Source of the DNA: Tribonema minus
Taxonomy: Eukaryota; Sar; Xanthophyceae; Tribonematales; Tribonemataceae
Assembly: GCA_017506865.1 (NCBI GenBank)
Contig: JAFCMP010000112.1
Coordinates: 1,364,001-1,428,000, forward strand
Length of the DNA stretch: 64,000 nucleotides
Reading direction: 5' to 3'
Of this stretch, positions 18,501 through 28,608 are shown in pieces. A program made the translations under genes and the position numbers. The first letter of the stretch is position 1; every line of letters begins with the position of its first letter. Under the pieces are notes generated by a model, which made no database searches, was not told the origin of the DNA, and saw only the letters and a list, made by a program, of their open reading frames with translations.

Positions 18501-19721
18501 ACGGTGACGGATTCAGCTGGAGCAACGGCTACCCAAACATATACTGTAACACAAAATGCTAGACTGGAAATCACAGGCGGGGCTCTAGTGAACGTGGCAG
18601 TGTACTGCGAAGCGAGCGGATCTATTGGTACCACATCGGTAACCGGAGGCAGTGGATCATACTCCTACGCTTGGACGTCATCATCGGGCGGAACTACGAT
18701 CACGTCGCAATCCCCGACTGCCAAAACATCACTGAAAGCAGCGACCTACACACTCACAGTGACCGATACTGTAGCCGGGGTGACAGCTACTCAGGTGTTC
18801 AAGATCACACAACCGATCTACGCGACACTATCAGCTACGAACTGTACAGCCTTTGATGCGATGGACGGCTCTGTCACTGTAACGGCAATCGACGGAGGTG
18901 CCCCGCCGTACTCGTACAAGTGGTCATCTTCTCTTGGGTTGCTGGGTGCCACATCTGCATCCATAACAGACCTGGATGCATCGGTATACACAGCAATCAT
19001 CAACGACTCGGTCGGCTACACATTGACGTTGGGCACCGAAGTCACAGAGCCGCAGATGCTGGCGACAGCATCAGTTGGACCCATCGACGCAATCGTTTCG
19101 TGGCCTACATCACGAGACGCATCTATCGTCTATCAGGTCTCATATGCACTCGCCGGCTCGACAATGAAAACTATCGCTGGGATCACAGGCACAGGTACAT
19201 TCACTGTCATCGGCCTCACACCACAAACTCAGTACACATTGTACGTCACCCGAGTTCTCAAGAGGAACATAAACAAGACCAAACCCATCGCATCCGTCGC
19301 AATTACAACCATTGCGGATACGCCCGAGAACTTTAACATTTCGCGATACACGGACACTGACGGAACCATCACCCTGCAAAGCGCGAAACTATCTGCATTG
19401 CAAACAAACATCTCCGACTTTTTCACCACGGGGCAGACAGTTAATGTCAAGACTCGTGTAGAGCCTACTGCCGCAGCCAAAGCTGTCAGAAAGAACGAGA
19501 CTCTTACAGCGTCCAAGTTTGAAGCCGTTCTTCTGCCCTTCACGGGAACAGGTGGCGCAGATCAAGCAGTCGACTTACAAGAGACCACAAACAACATTGA
19601 GACAACAGTAGTTTATGACAGCAGCAATGCGACAATCAAGCTAGGCAGCGACACTACCAGCTACATGTCAGGCAGCGTGACCAGAGTAGGCATTTACAAG
19701 ATTAGAGTATGCGAATCGTAA
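12531..19721 (+). CDS. Giant adhesin with LamG-like, SprB-type and FN3 domains (2396 aa)
   Basis: ATG 12531 is the first in frame. In order: an N-terminal beta domain; two SprB-like or PKD-like repeats; two LamG/concanavalin-like domains (about 13380-14030 and 14290-14940) with GGRSLF.DGNN, DWTIEGFAY and a closing RVS.TVRYT strand; SprB-type repeats (14990-16440); an FN3-like repeat (16460-16790); about nine more SprB-type repeats (16820-18700); an FN3 domain (19060-19310); and a C-terminal domain ending RVGIYKIRVCES. LamG domains commonly bind glycans. No signal peptide or anchor is visible. It lies 123 bases upstream of a glycosyltransferase in the same direction. Probably a virion surface fibre, by inference. 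Confidence 0.82.
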   Translation: MSSYTWNATPTTFSSGQWKTGPIGTFTTPSNLAATNTFVFSGTFTFSVSIDRLYGSIDIKEVLSNTVVATMPLVETAGTQTSTKSATMSNLLAGKTYTADCYIYGGAVTSGTGTISSTSMFYNGSIPAMTLTLGAIIHPSSFGTSDGSVGFCTVANATGPLTIQWSSSSGATVITSQTLTTHYGLCAGRYTVVVTDTSTSNSVTGTAVLSNPVPTTISSNSSTGSITVTAISGSTYAWTRNGVAVTSMTASSYSGLSSGTYACTVTSSGVQVVVTAILVAVPLAATNTWSAVNSCATTTALSKFGGRSLFMDGNNYRYATVNIAPCHTMVNDWTIEGFAYNLSYSSTSSGRGTSNGWSTLVHIMDTGNYLTDYTCLSMSTGGVAIVFLNTGYTTELACPLNTWLHWAMCYTASTKSFAVYCNGVRASQMYTPASSCINAFSSIVIGCRPDLSAAGAFNGQCMYGYMDEVRVSSTVRYTTSTITVPTAAFVPDQYTLSLNHFDTTSLSSEVILTATIDAAAGSIAILAVGGSGSYTYTWTFNSVTSTQMTSSSYTGLSAGVYKCTVTSGSFSTASSNITITASSAYLGSSTWTAINACTTTTSAYKWGGRSLFVDGNNLKYATVSMPLFNTSVNDYTVEGWAFPISLTSSSAGNGTSDSCGTLFHINTGTLASDIVHLSMVYTGSAYMMRITVNSAIHNLADLPISMNTWNHFACCYTANTNTFTTYANGAKSSLTYSPSPTDSLAFSHLVIGSRPDNAAGVNYQTFQGYFDDVRLSNSVRYTGTYTPPTQPFSADTSTLCLNSFEDSTNITPAAVVGTALAYTGGVVTNVAVNGEATGQISAVQVSGGTAPYTYLWQGIGITNPTQNTTKTGLFPGNYSLTITDSASATKSISFTITENPPLAYTGGSVTNVLINGNTTGLIAAITPSGGSGVGYTYAWQTSGVANPTVNATKTGLRAGVYTLLLGDSGGAQKLINFTITENPVISYTGGAITDVTVSGGSTGSIAFVTPSGGSGTGYTYQWGAGIVNPTVNATKTSLPAGTYTLTIKDGVNATNTFTFVVKSVPITYTGGAITNVTVFGAATGAIAAVNPVGGSGSGYTYLWGSGVSAPATNSAKTGLVAGTYTLYITDGAGAMTSFNFVITQNSQISITGGAVTNVLIYGGSTGSIAAVALSGGSGTGYTYSWSAGISNPTVNALKSGLPAGTYTLTVKDSLNATLVKAFTINQNPAISYSGGSIINTVSGQSTGSISAVIPAGGSGGGYTYSWSGSGISNPTQNTVKTELAAGHYYLTVGDSVGGSAIFDFQVLGIPIVQPTGGAISVGSVTSTTASLTATVAALGSGATFNYYMSYSTTNSAGATMNDAGSLSATTLAQTVNVTALSAGTTYYMWIRAANASTPTTYFLVSNASAEVTTLTGNATTSTTFTFTVTENPDITYSGGAVTNVDINGGSTGEITALVPSGGSGTGFTYNWTGTYAVDNPTINEIKTTLKAGTYSCLITDSVGATANASFTITENPVITCTGGATTKVLVNGGSTGQIAPVTPSGGSGTGYTYQWGSGISDATVNATKTGLSAGTYTLVITDSVGATKTVTFTVTQNDVISYTGGSITNVNIYGQSTGQIAAVTPSGGTGSYTYSWGAGISSPTVNATKTGLAAATYTLTITDTAGATKTATFTITQNPVITYTGGAITNVDINNQSTGAIAAVVPSGGSGTGYTYSWGTGITSPTVNANKTGLPAATYTLTITDSVGATKVGTFTITQNPVMSVGGGAITNVLINGQSTGAIASVTPSGGSGTGYTYSWSAGVSNPTVNENKTGLPAGPYTLVVRDSVGATKSIVYTITQNTVITYTGGAITNVTIYGQSTGQIAAVTPSGGSGSYTYSWGSGIANPTVNANKTGLPAGIYILTITDSVLATKVVNFTVTQNTVIMFSGGAITNVLIYGQSTGAIGAIVASGGTGSYTSYSWTSSTGATTISAQTLAAKTGLHAGTYSLTVTDSAGATATQTYTVTQNARLEITGGALVNVAVYCEASGSIGTTSVTGGSGSYSYAWTSSSGGTTITSQSPTAKTSLKAATYTLTVTDTVAGVTATQVFKITQPIYATLSATNCTAFDAMDGSVTVTAIDGGAPPYSYKWSSSLGLLGATSASITDLDASVYTAIINDSVGYTLTLGTEVTEPQMLATASVGPIDAIVSWPTSRDASIVYQVSYALAGSTMKTIAGITGTGTFTVIGLTPQTQYTLYVTRVLKRNINKTKPIASVAITTIADTPENFNISRYTDTDGTITLQSAKLSALQTNISDFFTTGQTVNVKTRVEPTAAAKAVRKNETLTASKFEAVLLPFTGTGGADQAVDLQETTNNIETTVVYDSSNATIKLGSDTTSYMSGSVTRVGIYKIRVCES

Positions 19722-19844
19722 TATTATACATTGTTTACATTGATGTTTATGCAAGTTGTTTGATGCAAGTTGAATGCCATGTTTAAGATTTGGCTAAAAT
19801 AATGTTGCAATTGGGCAGCTGTAAGATACTTCACTAGTATCAAG

Positions 19845-21437
19845 ATGAGTCCGAGAGTGCAGTCCTGGTGCAGACTTTTGGATGCATCGGAGACAGTAGA
19901 GGAGGGACTGCGCCTACTGCATAAGGAAAACTTGAGTGAGCCATCGTTACTCCCAGTGCCGCCCACAGATATGCAGATGTTGTCATATGTGGACACAAAG
20001 CGTAGCTACATAGTGGGTTTTGGCATGTTGTCATCTTTACCTCTAAGTGTGGGCCTGTGGCTGTTTGCGATTGTGGCGCCAGTGTACGCCATATTTACTG
20101 CCCTCATCACGTCTTACCTGATGGTGACTTACTTCGGCATTGCAATTTGGGGTCGTGATTTGAAAATGGAAGATCACCTCAACTGCCTAGACGAGTTTGG
20201 GCACCTACGACCGCGCGTTGATGTGTACCTGCCCTGCTGCGGTGAAAGCATGGATGTATTACAGAACACGTACCATTATGTATCACAGCTCGACTGGCCA
20301 TGCGACAAGCTCAATGTGTACATACTAGATGACGGAAACAGGCCGTCCTCTGTAAAAGCACTAGTTCACCAGTTCGGGTTCCGCTACATAAGGAGACCAG
20401 ATGTGGGTGTATCGAAAAAAGCAGGTAATCTACGACATGCGTTTGCTAATACAACTGGCGAGCTCATCCTGGTGTTAGATGCAGACTTTGTGCCAAGGTC
20501 AGACTTTCTGAAACAGACTGTGCCGTACTTTTACAAGTACCCAGATGTGGCAATTTTGCAAACGCCTCAATTCTTTCAAGTTTCATCGGGTCAACACTGG
20601 ATTGAAAGGGCTGCCGGCTCCATACAAGAGCTCTTCTACCGTCTGGTGCAACAGAACCGTCAACGTTTCAATGCCAGCGTATGCGTTGGGTCGTGTGCCG
20701 TGTACCGACGGAAGGCACTTGAACCACATGGTGGGACTGCACTCGTCCTACAAAGCGAGGACGTGTTCACAGGCTTTTTGATTACAAATGATGGCTACAA
20801 GGTGAGGTACCTGCCGCTGAACCTATCAATGGGACAGTGCCCTGACACTGCATCAGCCTACTTCAGCCAAAATATGCGCTGGTGTGGAGGGTCTATCGCA
20901 CTGACAACATCGAGGCAGTTTTGGCAATCAAATTTGTTGCCAGCGCAAAAGATGGCGTACTTCAGCGGATGCCTGTACTACACTGCAACGGCACTCAGTG
21001 TGTTTTCAAACGCTTTACCAGGTATATACTTGGTCTTTATGCGGCCAGCATTGGTGTATTGGTTCAACATCTTCTTCGCAGTGCCCAGCTTGCTCTTTCC
21101 ATATTTGGCAATGCGTCTGTGGAATCATGCACCCTATGGTTTCGAGTGCAACCGTATAAGGTACATACAATACTCCGCACATTTGTTTGCCATCAAAGAT
21201 CGTGTCTGCGGCACTCATACAGCTTGGGTGCCAACAGGGGCCACCACATCATCACCAAAGAGAGGCAAATTCAATACCGCCATGTCATTCCTGTTACATG
21301 TTACAGTCATACAGCTAGTTGTTTTATTCTGCGGGTGTGTATGGAGGGCCCAAGAGTACCCTTTCTACAACTTCATCCCCAGTCTACTTTTAGAGTCCTT
21401 CAACACATTTGTCGTCATGCAGGTGTTCCACAAGTAG
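19845..21437 (+). CDS. Cellulose-synthase-like family 2 glycosyltransferase (530 aa)
   Basis: This is a processive-type membrane glycosyltransferase. Two N-terminal helices (about residues 55-105) precede the GT2 domain, which shows the nucleotide-sugar Asp motif YILDDGNRPS, the metal-binding LVLDADFVPR, the acceptor-side QSEDVFTGF (the TED equivalent) and a QNMRWCGG motif in place of the usual Q(Q/R)xRW. Several C-terminal helices follow, as in cellulose or hyaluronan synthases. It would polymerise a polysaccharide across a membrane from a UDP-sugar; the sugar cannot be told from sequence. A diverged copy of its C-terminus lies at 9239-9447. Its position after the adhesins suggests a role in surface coating. 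Confidence 0.9.
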   Translation: MSPRVQSWCRLLDASETVEEGLRLLHKENLSEPSLLPVPPTDMQMLSYVDTKRSYIVGFGMLSSLPLSVGLWLFAIVAPVYAIFTALITSYLMVTYFGIAIWGRDLKMEDHLNCLDEFGHLRPRVDVYLPCCGESMDVLQNTYHYVSQLDWPCDKLNVYILDDGNRPSSVKALVHQFGFRYIRRPDVGVSKKAGNLRHAFANTTGELILVLDADFVPRSDFLKQTVPYFYKYPDVAILQTPQFFQVSSGQHWIERAAGSIQELFYRLVQQNRQRFNASVCVGSCAVYRRKALEPHGGTALVLQSEDVFTGFLITNDGYKVRYLPLNLSMGQCPDTASAYFSQNMRWCGGSIALTTSRQFWQSNLLPAQKMAYFSGCLYYTATALSVFSNALPGIYLVFMRPALVYWFNIFFAVPSLLFPYLAMRLWNHAPYGFECNRIRYIQYSAHLFAIKDRVCGTHTAWVPTGATTSSPKRGKFNTAMSFLLHVTVIQLVVLFCGCVWRAQEYPFYNFIPSLLLESFNTFVVMQVFHK

Positions 21438-21470
21438 ACAATTATACAGTCACAAAGGGGAGACGTTTTC

Positions 21471-22565
21471 CTACAGTGGCACAAGCGGCACCCTGTTGTA
21501 AAAGTCATGGTCAAACTCGGCACGCAGCTTTGCCACCTTTGCCTGTGTCCACCCATGCCCACTCTCCTTTGTCCTAGAGCGGTGCTGGATAGCATTGAAC
21601 TCGGCTGCAACCAGCACACAGTTGCCCTTCACATAGCCAATCTCGGTGTTTAGCCGCTCAAGTGAAACGTACCAGTCGCCGTTGATTGTGAGGCGTACAT
21701 TTGTGTAGTAACACACACCACGTTGCCGCATAAATAGGCATCGCAGATCGTCCATGGTGACATCATACGCCTGCTTCCGTAACTTCGAGTGGTTCTGCAT
21801 GTTTCCGAGCAGTCTCGCAAAACGGCGTGGCCATGAGTTGATAAAATCTTGATTGAAGCAGATGCGGCAGACGTTGACACTTTGCTTGCAGAAACTGTCG
21901 TCAGACAGGAAAGCGTCGCAGCCATGGCATAAACGATGACCATCCTCATTGAGCGTGCGGTGGGGTGCTTGTGTTCGGATTGGTGGTCTAAGCATCTCTG
22001 CATTGCAGGCTGCAAGCTCCGCGTCGGTCATGCGCTCATCTTGCAGGTTGACAATGTGCAGCACCTTTTCACGTGTCAGCTTGTTCCGGTTTTGAGCTTC
22101 CAGGCAACACAGCACTGTATTGGCGGCAGTGTATGTGGTATCATCTTCACGCCTCTCAAGTGACGCCTGGAAAGCGGTCAAAGTGGTGTGTGCCATAGGT
22201 AAAGTGAGTAGTGCACATCGCCCCTCTTGGCGCGTCCACGATGTTTCGATGAAGGTGACGTCAATACCGAAGGTGCCGTGCAGCAGTCTGCCGCTGTCGA
22301 TATGCTCTTGTGCGCGCCTGCGAGCATTGTCAACCATGACTTGCGCAAACCCTTTCAGTGAGCACCTTTTCAACGCAATCTGAAGACGGCGGCACTCTTT
22401 GCACCAGCTGTCAAGACCATGAAGCCCCCGTTGCTTTTGGCTAAACGCAGATAACAGCTTGATGACATCGCAATTGAAGCATATCTTTGCTAGTTTGCCG
22501 TCAAGGAACACATCTTGTGCCTTGCGTTGTCCACTCTTGCGGCAGAGAGTATTTGACGATTTCAT
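21471..22565 (-). CDS. HNH-type endonuclease with two Cys-rich/HNH-like halves (364 aa)
   Basis: The C-terminal third has the viral HNH-like signature GVCYYTNVRL...VSLERLNTEIGYVKGNCVLV.AEFN, the pattern of endonuclease VII-like HNH proteins in large viruses and phages. The N-terminal half has a similar but degraded version (GRCALLTLPM...ASLERREDDTTYTAANTVLCCLEAQN). Each half is preceded by a Cys-rich zinc-binding segment (CFNC...CKECRR and CHGC...CRICFN). The protein thus looks like an internal duplication in which one active site may have decayed. A free-standing homing or recombination endonuclease is likely. The gene converges with the glycosyltransferase 33 bases away. Confidence 0.8.
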   Translation of the reverse strand: MKSSNTLCRKSGQRKAQDVFLDGKLAKICFNCDVIKLLSAFSQKQRGLHGLDSWCKECRRLQIALKRCSLKGFAQVMVDNARRRAQEHIDSGRLLHGTFGIDVTFIETSWTRQEGRCALLTLPMAHTTLTAFQASLERREDDTTYTAANTVLCCLEAQNRNKLTREKVLHIVNLQDERMTDAELAACNAEMLRPPIRTQAPHRTLNEDGHRLCHGCDAFLSDDSFCKQSVNVCRICFNQDFINSWPRRFARLLGNMQNHSKLRKQAYDVTMDDLRCLFMRQRGVCYYTNVRLTINGDWYVSLERLNTEIGYVKGNCVLVAAEFNAIQHRSRTKESGHGWTQAKVAKLRAEFDHDFYNRVPLVPL

Positions 22566-22701
22566 GGTGTTAATGAGGCTATTATCACACTGCCAATATT
22601 ATTTTTGCACTGTTTTTAACGCAACAGTGAATGTAAAGCTTCCAAAACTTTATAACGAAGCATGGTAAATTGACTGCATCAGACATGGCCGTCAATGACG
22701 G

Positions 22702-25282
<2,581 letters not shown>

Positions 25283-25306
25283 GATGTTTAAGAATAAAAG
25301 GATATT

Positions 25307-25978
25307 TTATTTAGTGGAGTTGTGTTGCAGCGCCTCCAGAATCAGCTTCAAATCGCAACCGATCACGGTCATGACCGCGATGGTTTCTACGTCCAGCCCG
25401 TTATTGCGAGCCATGCTATACGCTACGTTGCCATTGTCGATGTGAAGGTGCGTCGTCGTCGTGAATCTCTTGTGTGGTCTCTTGAACTTGAACGTCGTGA
25501 GAGGCACATGTTTGTCGGGTGCGTAGAACTCGCGCATATAGCGTGCTGTGCCGGTGAAGCCGGTCTTCTCACTCCATGCGGTGGCCAGTTCATTTAGAGA
25601 CGAAAGGCACGTCATCGTCGTGTCCATGAGCTTCGGTGCTATCAAAAAAGTCAGGTACTCGCGCTGCGTGACGCTGCACAGCATGTTGTCTCGGACCTTC
25701 GCCAGCGCAGAGTGCCCGGTGAAGCGCTGGTGCACTGTGCACTGACAGGGACCAGATGTGACGCCGGTGACGATGGCCTTGACACTGCTGGCTCGCGTCT
25801 TGTGAGTGTCCGATGCCTGGCCGCCGTGAGTGATGACGTACTGGTTGATTTCGCACAGCACGTCCATGTCCCACGGATTTGTACACTCAATGTCTTCAAG
25901 AGTCTCGCTGTGCAAATCATCGGTGGTAGTGCCGCCGCTGCGCCACCACTCAGCGTTCGCCTTCAGCAGAGCCTGCAT
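25307..25978 (-). CDS. Unknown protein (223 aa)
   Basis: I do not recognise it. The start ATG 25978 follows a long A/T-rich promoter-like stretch (25990-26050); the frame is open further upstream, but that part is a hydrophobic translation of the promoter. The protein is soluble-looking with scattered Cys and His (GPCQCTVHQRFTGH, HLHIDNGN) and has no clear membrane segment. It is the second of a run of minus-strand genes ending in the H4-protease gene. Confidence 0.6.
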   Translation of the reverse strand: MQALLKANAEWWRSGGTTTDDLHSETLEDIECTNPWDMDVLCEINQYVITHGGQASDTHKTRASSVKAIVTGVTSGPCQCTVHQRFTGHSALAKVRDNMLCSVTQREYLTFLIAPKLMDTTMTCLSSLNELATAWSEKTGFTGTARYMREFYAPDKHVPLTTFKFKRPHKRFTTTTHLHIDNGNVAYSMARNNGLDVETIAVMTVIGCDLKLILEALQHNSTK

Positions 25979-26046
25979 GTTGCTGGTGTGACTGTGAGCT
26001 GGAATCTTGATAAACCATTTAATTAAAAAAACGAATTTATTTAAAA

Positions 26047-26589
26047 TTAAATAAATTGAAACCAAGGACAGCCGAATTTGTTTTTCAACACTGGTAGCGC
26101 AGTCAGCTGCAGCATTTGAAACTGGGTGTCGATGAATGCAATCATAGATTCGTACTGAGCAGACGACAGAACAATTTGCAGGAATGACATGATGATGGAC
26201 TTGACGAGGTTGGTCACATCACCAGTTGTCAGTGTGACCTTGCTGTCGCTCATGTCGTGGTGGTCATTGACGCACTTGATTACATCAATAATCATGCGGA
26301 CCAGCTTGGGAACATCATCAAATGTCAGCGCATTGTCGCTCATGACGCCAGTCGCACACTTCTTGATAATTTCCACCAAGTGACGCATGTTGGCACAGTC
26401 GTTCACCGTGAGATACTTGTAAACGTTTTGTGCATTCACCTTCTTGATATTAGCTACGATTTTGGCAATTGCATCGGCGTCGGCCTTGGCATCACCACTG
26501 CCCTCCACTAGTTTCAGAGAGTATATGGCATCTTGGGCGATATTTTGAGTGATGCGAAAAATCGAGTCAACGTAGTCTTGATTAGCCAT
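26047..26589 (-). CDS. Unknown helical protein (180 aa)
   Basis: This is an all-helical, weakly acidic protein with no recognised domain. Hydrophobic residues recur in a heptad-like pattern (DVPKLVRMIIDVIKCV, DVTNLVKSIIMSFLQIVL), which suggests a helical bundle. I chose ATG 26589 (MANQDYVDS) because the 12 codons before it translate an A/T-rich promoter-like stretch. It lies in the same direction as its neighbours with about 70 bases on each side. Confidence 0.6.
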   Translation of the reverse strand: MANQDYVDSIFRITQNIAQDAIYSLKLVEGSGDAKADADAIAKIVANIKKVNAQNVYKYLTVNDCANMRHLVEIIKKCATGVMSDNALTFDDVPKLVRMIIDVIKCVNDHHDMSDSKVTLTTGDVTNLVKSIIMSFLQIVLSSAQYESMIAFIDTQFQMLQLTALPVLKNKFGCPWFQFI

Positions 26590-26614
26590 CTTCTGGATAC
26601 TAAAGCACAATATT

Positions 26615-26857
26615 TTAATTTTCAAGCTTGTCAGGTAAGCTCAAATGCTTCGCTCTTCTAAACGCCACTTTGTGATCCAAGTGCGTCATGAACGCAACAT
26701 CCTCGACTTTCTGGTATAAGCACTCCATTTGCTTGTACACATCAGCGATCAGACAGTGCAAATCAATTTCTTGTTTAGTAAGCTGAGCCTCTAGATCGTC
26801 AACGCGTGCATCGCACCGCCTGAGCCTTGAGTCAATATATCTGATCACGTTACCCAT
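26615..26857 (-). CDS. Small coiled-coil protein (80 aa)
   Basis: The first two thirds form a clear coiled coil (DDLEAQLTKQEIDLHCL...YKQMECLYQKVEDV) and the tail is basic. The whole frame from ATG 26857 is compact and free of low complexity. The function is unknown. It starts a run of four or five minus-strand genes. Confidence 0.55.
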   Translation of the reverse strand: MGNVIRYIDSRLRRCDARVDDLEAQLTKQEIDLHCLIADVYKQMECLYQKVEDVAFMTHLDHKVAFRRAKHLSLPDKLEN

Positions 26858-27094
26858 TCACCTCTTGCATACATCAAACATTAATTACAGGCACAATTCG
26901 CTATTTCGGCATTTTCGACGCTCTCATCTTAGTCAAGCGCGCCGAGACTCAATGCGCGCCCAAAAGTGCCGCTTCGCGCTTTTTTGTGTACCGGCATTTT
27001 TTTCGCATTGACGGCCTTTCCCGGAAAAACAAGAAAATCCATTGTTGAACTATTTTGTCCGCTTTCTTGGCGCAGCATCACAACCACAAACAAC
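26858..27094. promoter_or_regulatory. Divergent promoter region
   Basis: This 237-base region separates two divergent genes. It contains CGGCATTTT-type blocks near 26905 and 26992; similar blocks occur upstream of the helicase gene (about 37353) and near 57046. I see no gene here. Confidence 0.4.
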
Positions 27095-27675
27095 ATGGTG
27101 CATCCCGAGGCAGTGCAGCACGAGCAAGCTCGTCAACAGGGCGTGCAAGAGCTCTTCAAGAAATCCGCTGAACTGGATCAGACATGGCAGTACACGAGCA
27201 GCATCCTCGCCTCGGTAAGTTTTCATTTTCTCGCCAGCAACAGCGCTTGCTGCCTGCATCCGTCGCGCTACCACCGATGTTACATTGAGTCTTGCTGTCT
27301 CTCGTACCCTGCTCTGCAATGGCACAGGCGCTACAGGTGACCGAGAGATCTGAGAAAGACCTGCCTCATTTACAAGTGGATTGGCGAAAACTGGCGCAAC
27401 ACGCGTACTTCTCCAAGACACAAGGGGTGGACGAAAATCCTCTGGGAAAAGTCGTTCTTTGGCACGCTCTAGCGGCAGAAAGCATGTGGCTAACGTTTAT
27501 GCGCAGAAGCGAAGCCTTCAATGAAGAGCACAGGGAGTTCTACAAGTTAGAAATGCAGTTTTGTGAGAGCTACATAGTCATCATCGCACACGCTATTGTG
27601 AGCGGGCGATGCATCGATGAAAGAATACATGACCGACTCGCTTTTGTGAACGGGATGCTCCTGACTGCATCATAA
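27095..27675 (+). CDS. Two-exon gene, unknown helical protein (155 aa)
   Basis: Exon 1 is 27095-27214 (40 codons ending ILAS) and exon 2 is 27328-27675 (115 codons plus stop). The 113-nt intron starts GTAAGT and ends GGCACAG, with phase 0 at both ends. A second AG nine bases downstream would also keep the frame and drop three residues. The protein is helical and soluble-looking, with no recognised domain; exon 2 contains a run of aromatic and charged residues (MWLTFMRRSEAFNEEHREFYKLE). Unspliced, exon 1 reads into a separate 124-codon frame that ends inside exon 2. Confidence 0.7.
27215..27327 (+). other. Spliceosomal-type intron, 113 nt
   Basis: The donor CTCG|GTAAGT is a perfect consensus and the acceptor is GCACAG|GCG. 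It is the longest of the 13 introns I could define. Confidence 0.7.
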
Positions 27676-27732
27676 TACACCTCTTTGCTTGTCAGACGTG
27701 TACGATTTTTTTTGTTACTGCTGTGCAACACT

Positions 27733-28608
27733 ATGATGCGCTTGCTGCTTTTGACAAGAGCTGTGGCCGCTTTTACTATACCAGGACTCACTCGACAGTC
27801 AGTCGTGCACTTACCTCAATTCAAAAGCATCGATTACTCTGTTGACACAGGCATTCACATTTGCAGGCCTGCAAGCGTCGAACATGATCCATCGAAGCCG
27901 ACAGTGCTTTTCTTGCCGGGCCTCGAATTCAGCGGGCTCAGCACTGTGCAATACGTGGACTCACTTGTCAATGCATACAATGTTGCAATCGCCTGCTCTG
28001 ACAACGATGACACAGATTGCGACTTTGACGCGCTGGCGTGCGCACTCACAAAGTATGCAAAGACACAAAGGAAACTTGTGCTCGTCGGCGAGTCATTCGG
28101 TGCATTACTAGCACTTTATTTGGCACATTCACTCACTTCAATCGACGGTCTTGTGCTACTGAATTCGGCGACCGCATACCCATTTTCATCTCTCCCCAGC
28201 CACATTGAGCGCATTCGGAACGCGGACGAAACAGCTTTCAGGATCGCAGTACTGCAACTGCTAGCGCTGCAGGCCTCCGAGGCTAAAATCACAACAGACT
28301 TGGAAATAAAGACGCTGATGCTGGTAAATATGCTAGTTTTTGACAGACGCACGCTGATACACCGCATCGACAACTGGATCGTCAAGGGATGCACACGAGT
28401 CACAGATAAGATGCTAAGCGGCATAACATGCAGAACGGTCACGGTCGCCGGTAATAGCGACGTGCTATTTCCATCCGTGAAAGAAGGCAAACGTCTCCTT
28501 CGTAAAATACCCAACTGTACACTGCTCGTCAAAAAGTGCAACCACTTAGTCACATCAGATGTCTTCGACATCCGCGAGACCATCGACACACTTACAAAAA
28601 CGATTTGA
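27733..28608 (+). CDS. Alpha/beta hydrolase like plastid phytyl ester synthases, with plastid-type presequence (291 aa)
   Basis: The N-terminus is a short hydrophobic signal (MMRLLLLTRAVAAFTIPG) whose predicted cleavage site leaves Phe at +1, as in the ASAFAP motif of proteins imported into secondary red-lineage plastids. The hydrolase domain has FLPGLEFSG after strand 3 (oxyanion region), the nucleophile elbow VGESFGALLAL (Ser in GESFG) and a late His in KKCNHLVTSD; an Asp in AGNSDVLFP completes the triad. The order and spacing match the plant esterase/lipase/phytyl ester synthase family, which makes fatty-acid phytyl esters and triacylglycerol from plastid lipids. That role is family knowledge; use by the virus is inference. 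Its last 17 bases overlap the next gene tail-to-tail. Confidence 0.75.
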   Translation: MMRLLLLTRAVAAFTIPGLTRQSVVHLPQFKSIDYSVDTGIHICRPASVEHDPSKPTVLFLPGLEFSGLSTVQYVDSLVNAYNVAIACSDNDDTDCDFDALACALTKYAKTQRKLVLVGESFGALLALYLAHSLTSIDGLVLLNSATAYPFSSLPSHIERIRNADETAFRIAVLQLLALQASEAKITTDLEIKTLMLVNMLVFDRRTLIHRIDNWIVKGCTRVTDKMLSGITCRTVTVAGNSDVLFPSVKEGKRLLRKIPNCTLLVKKCNHLVTSDVFDIRETIDTLTKTI

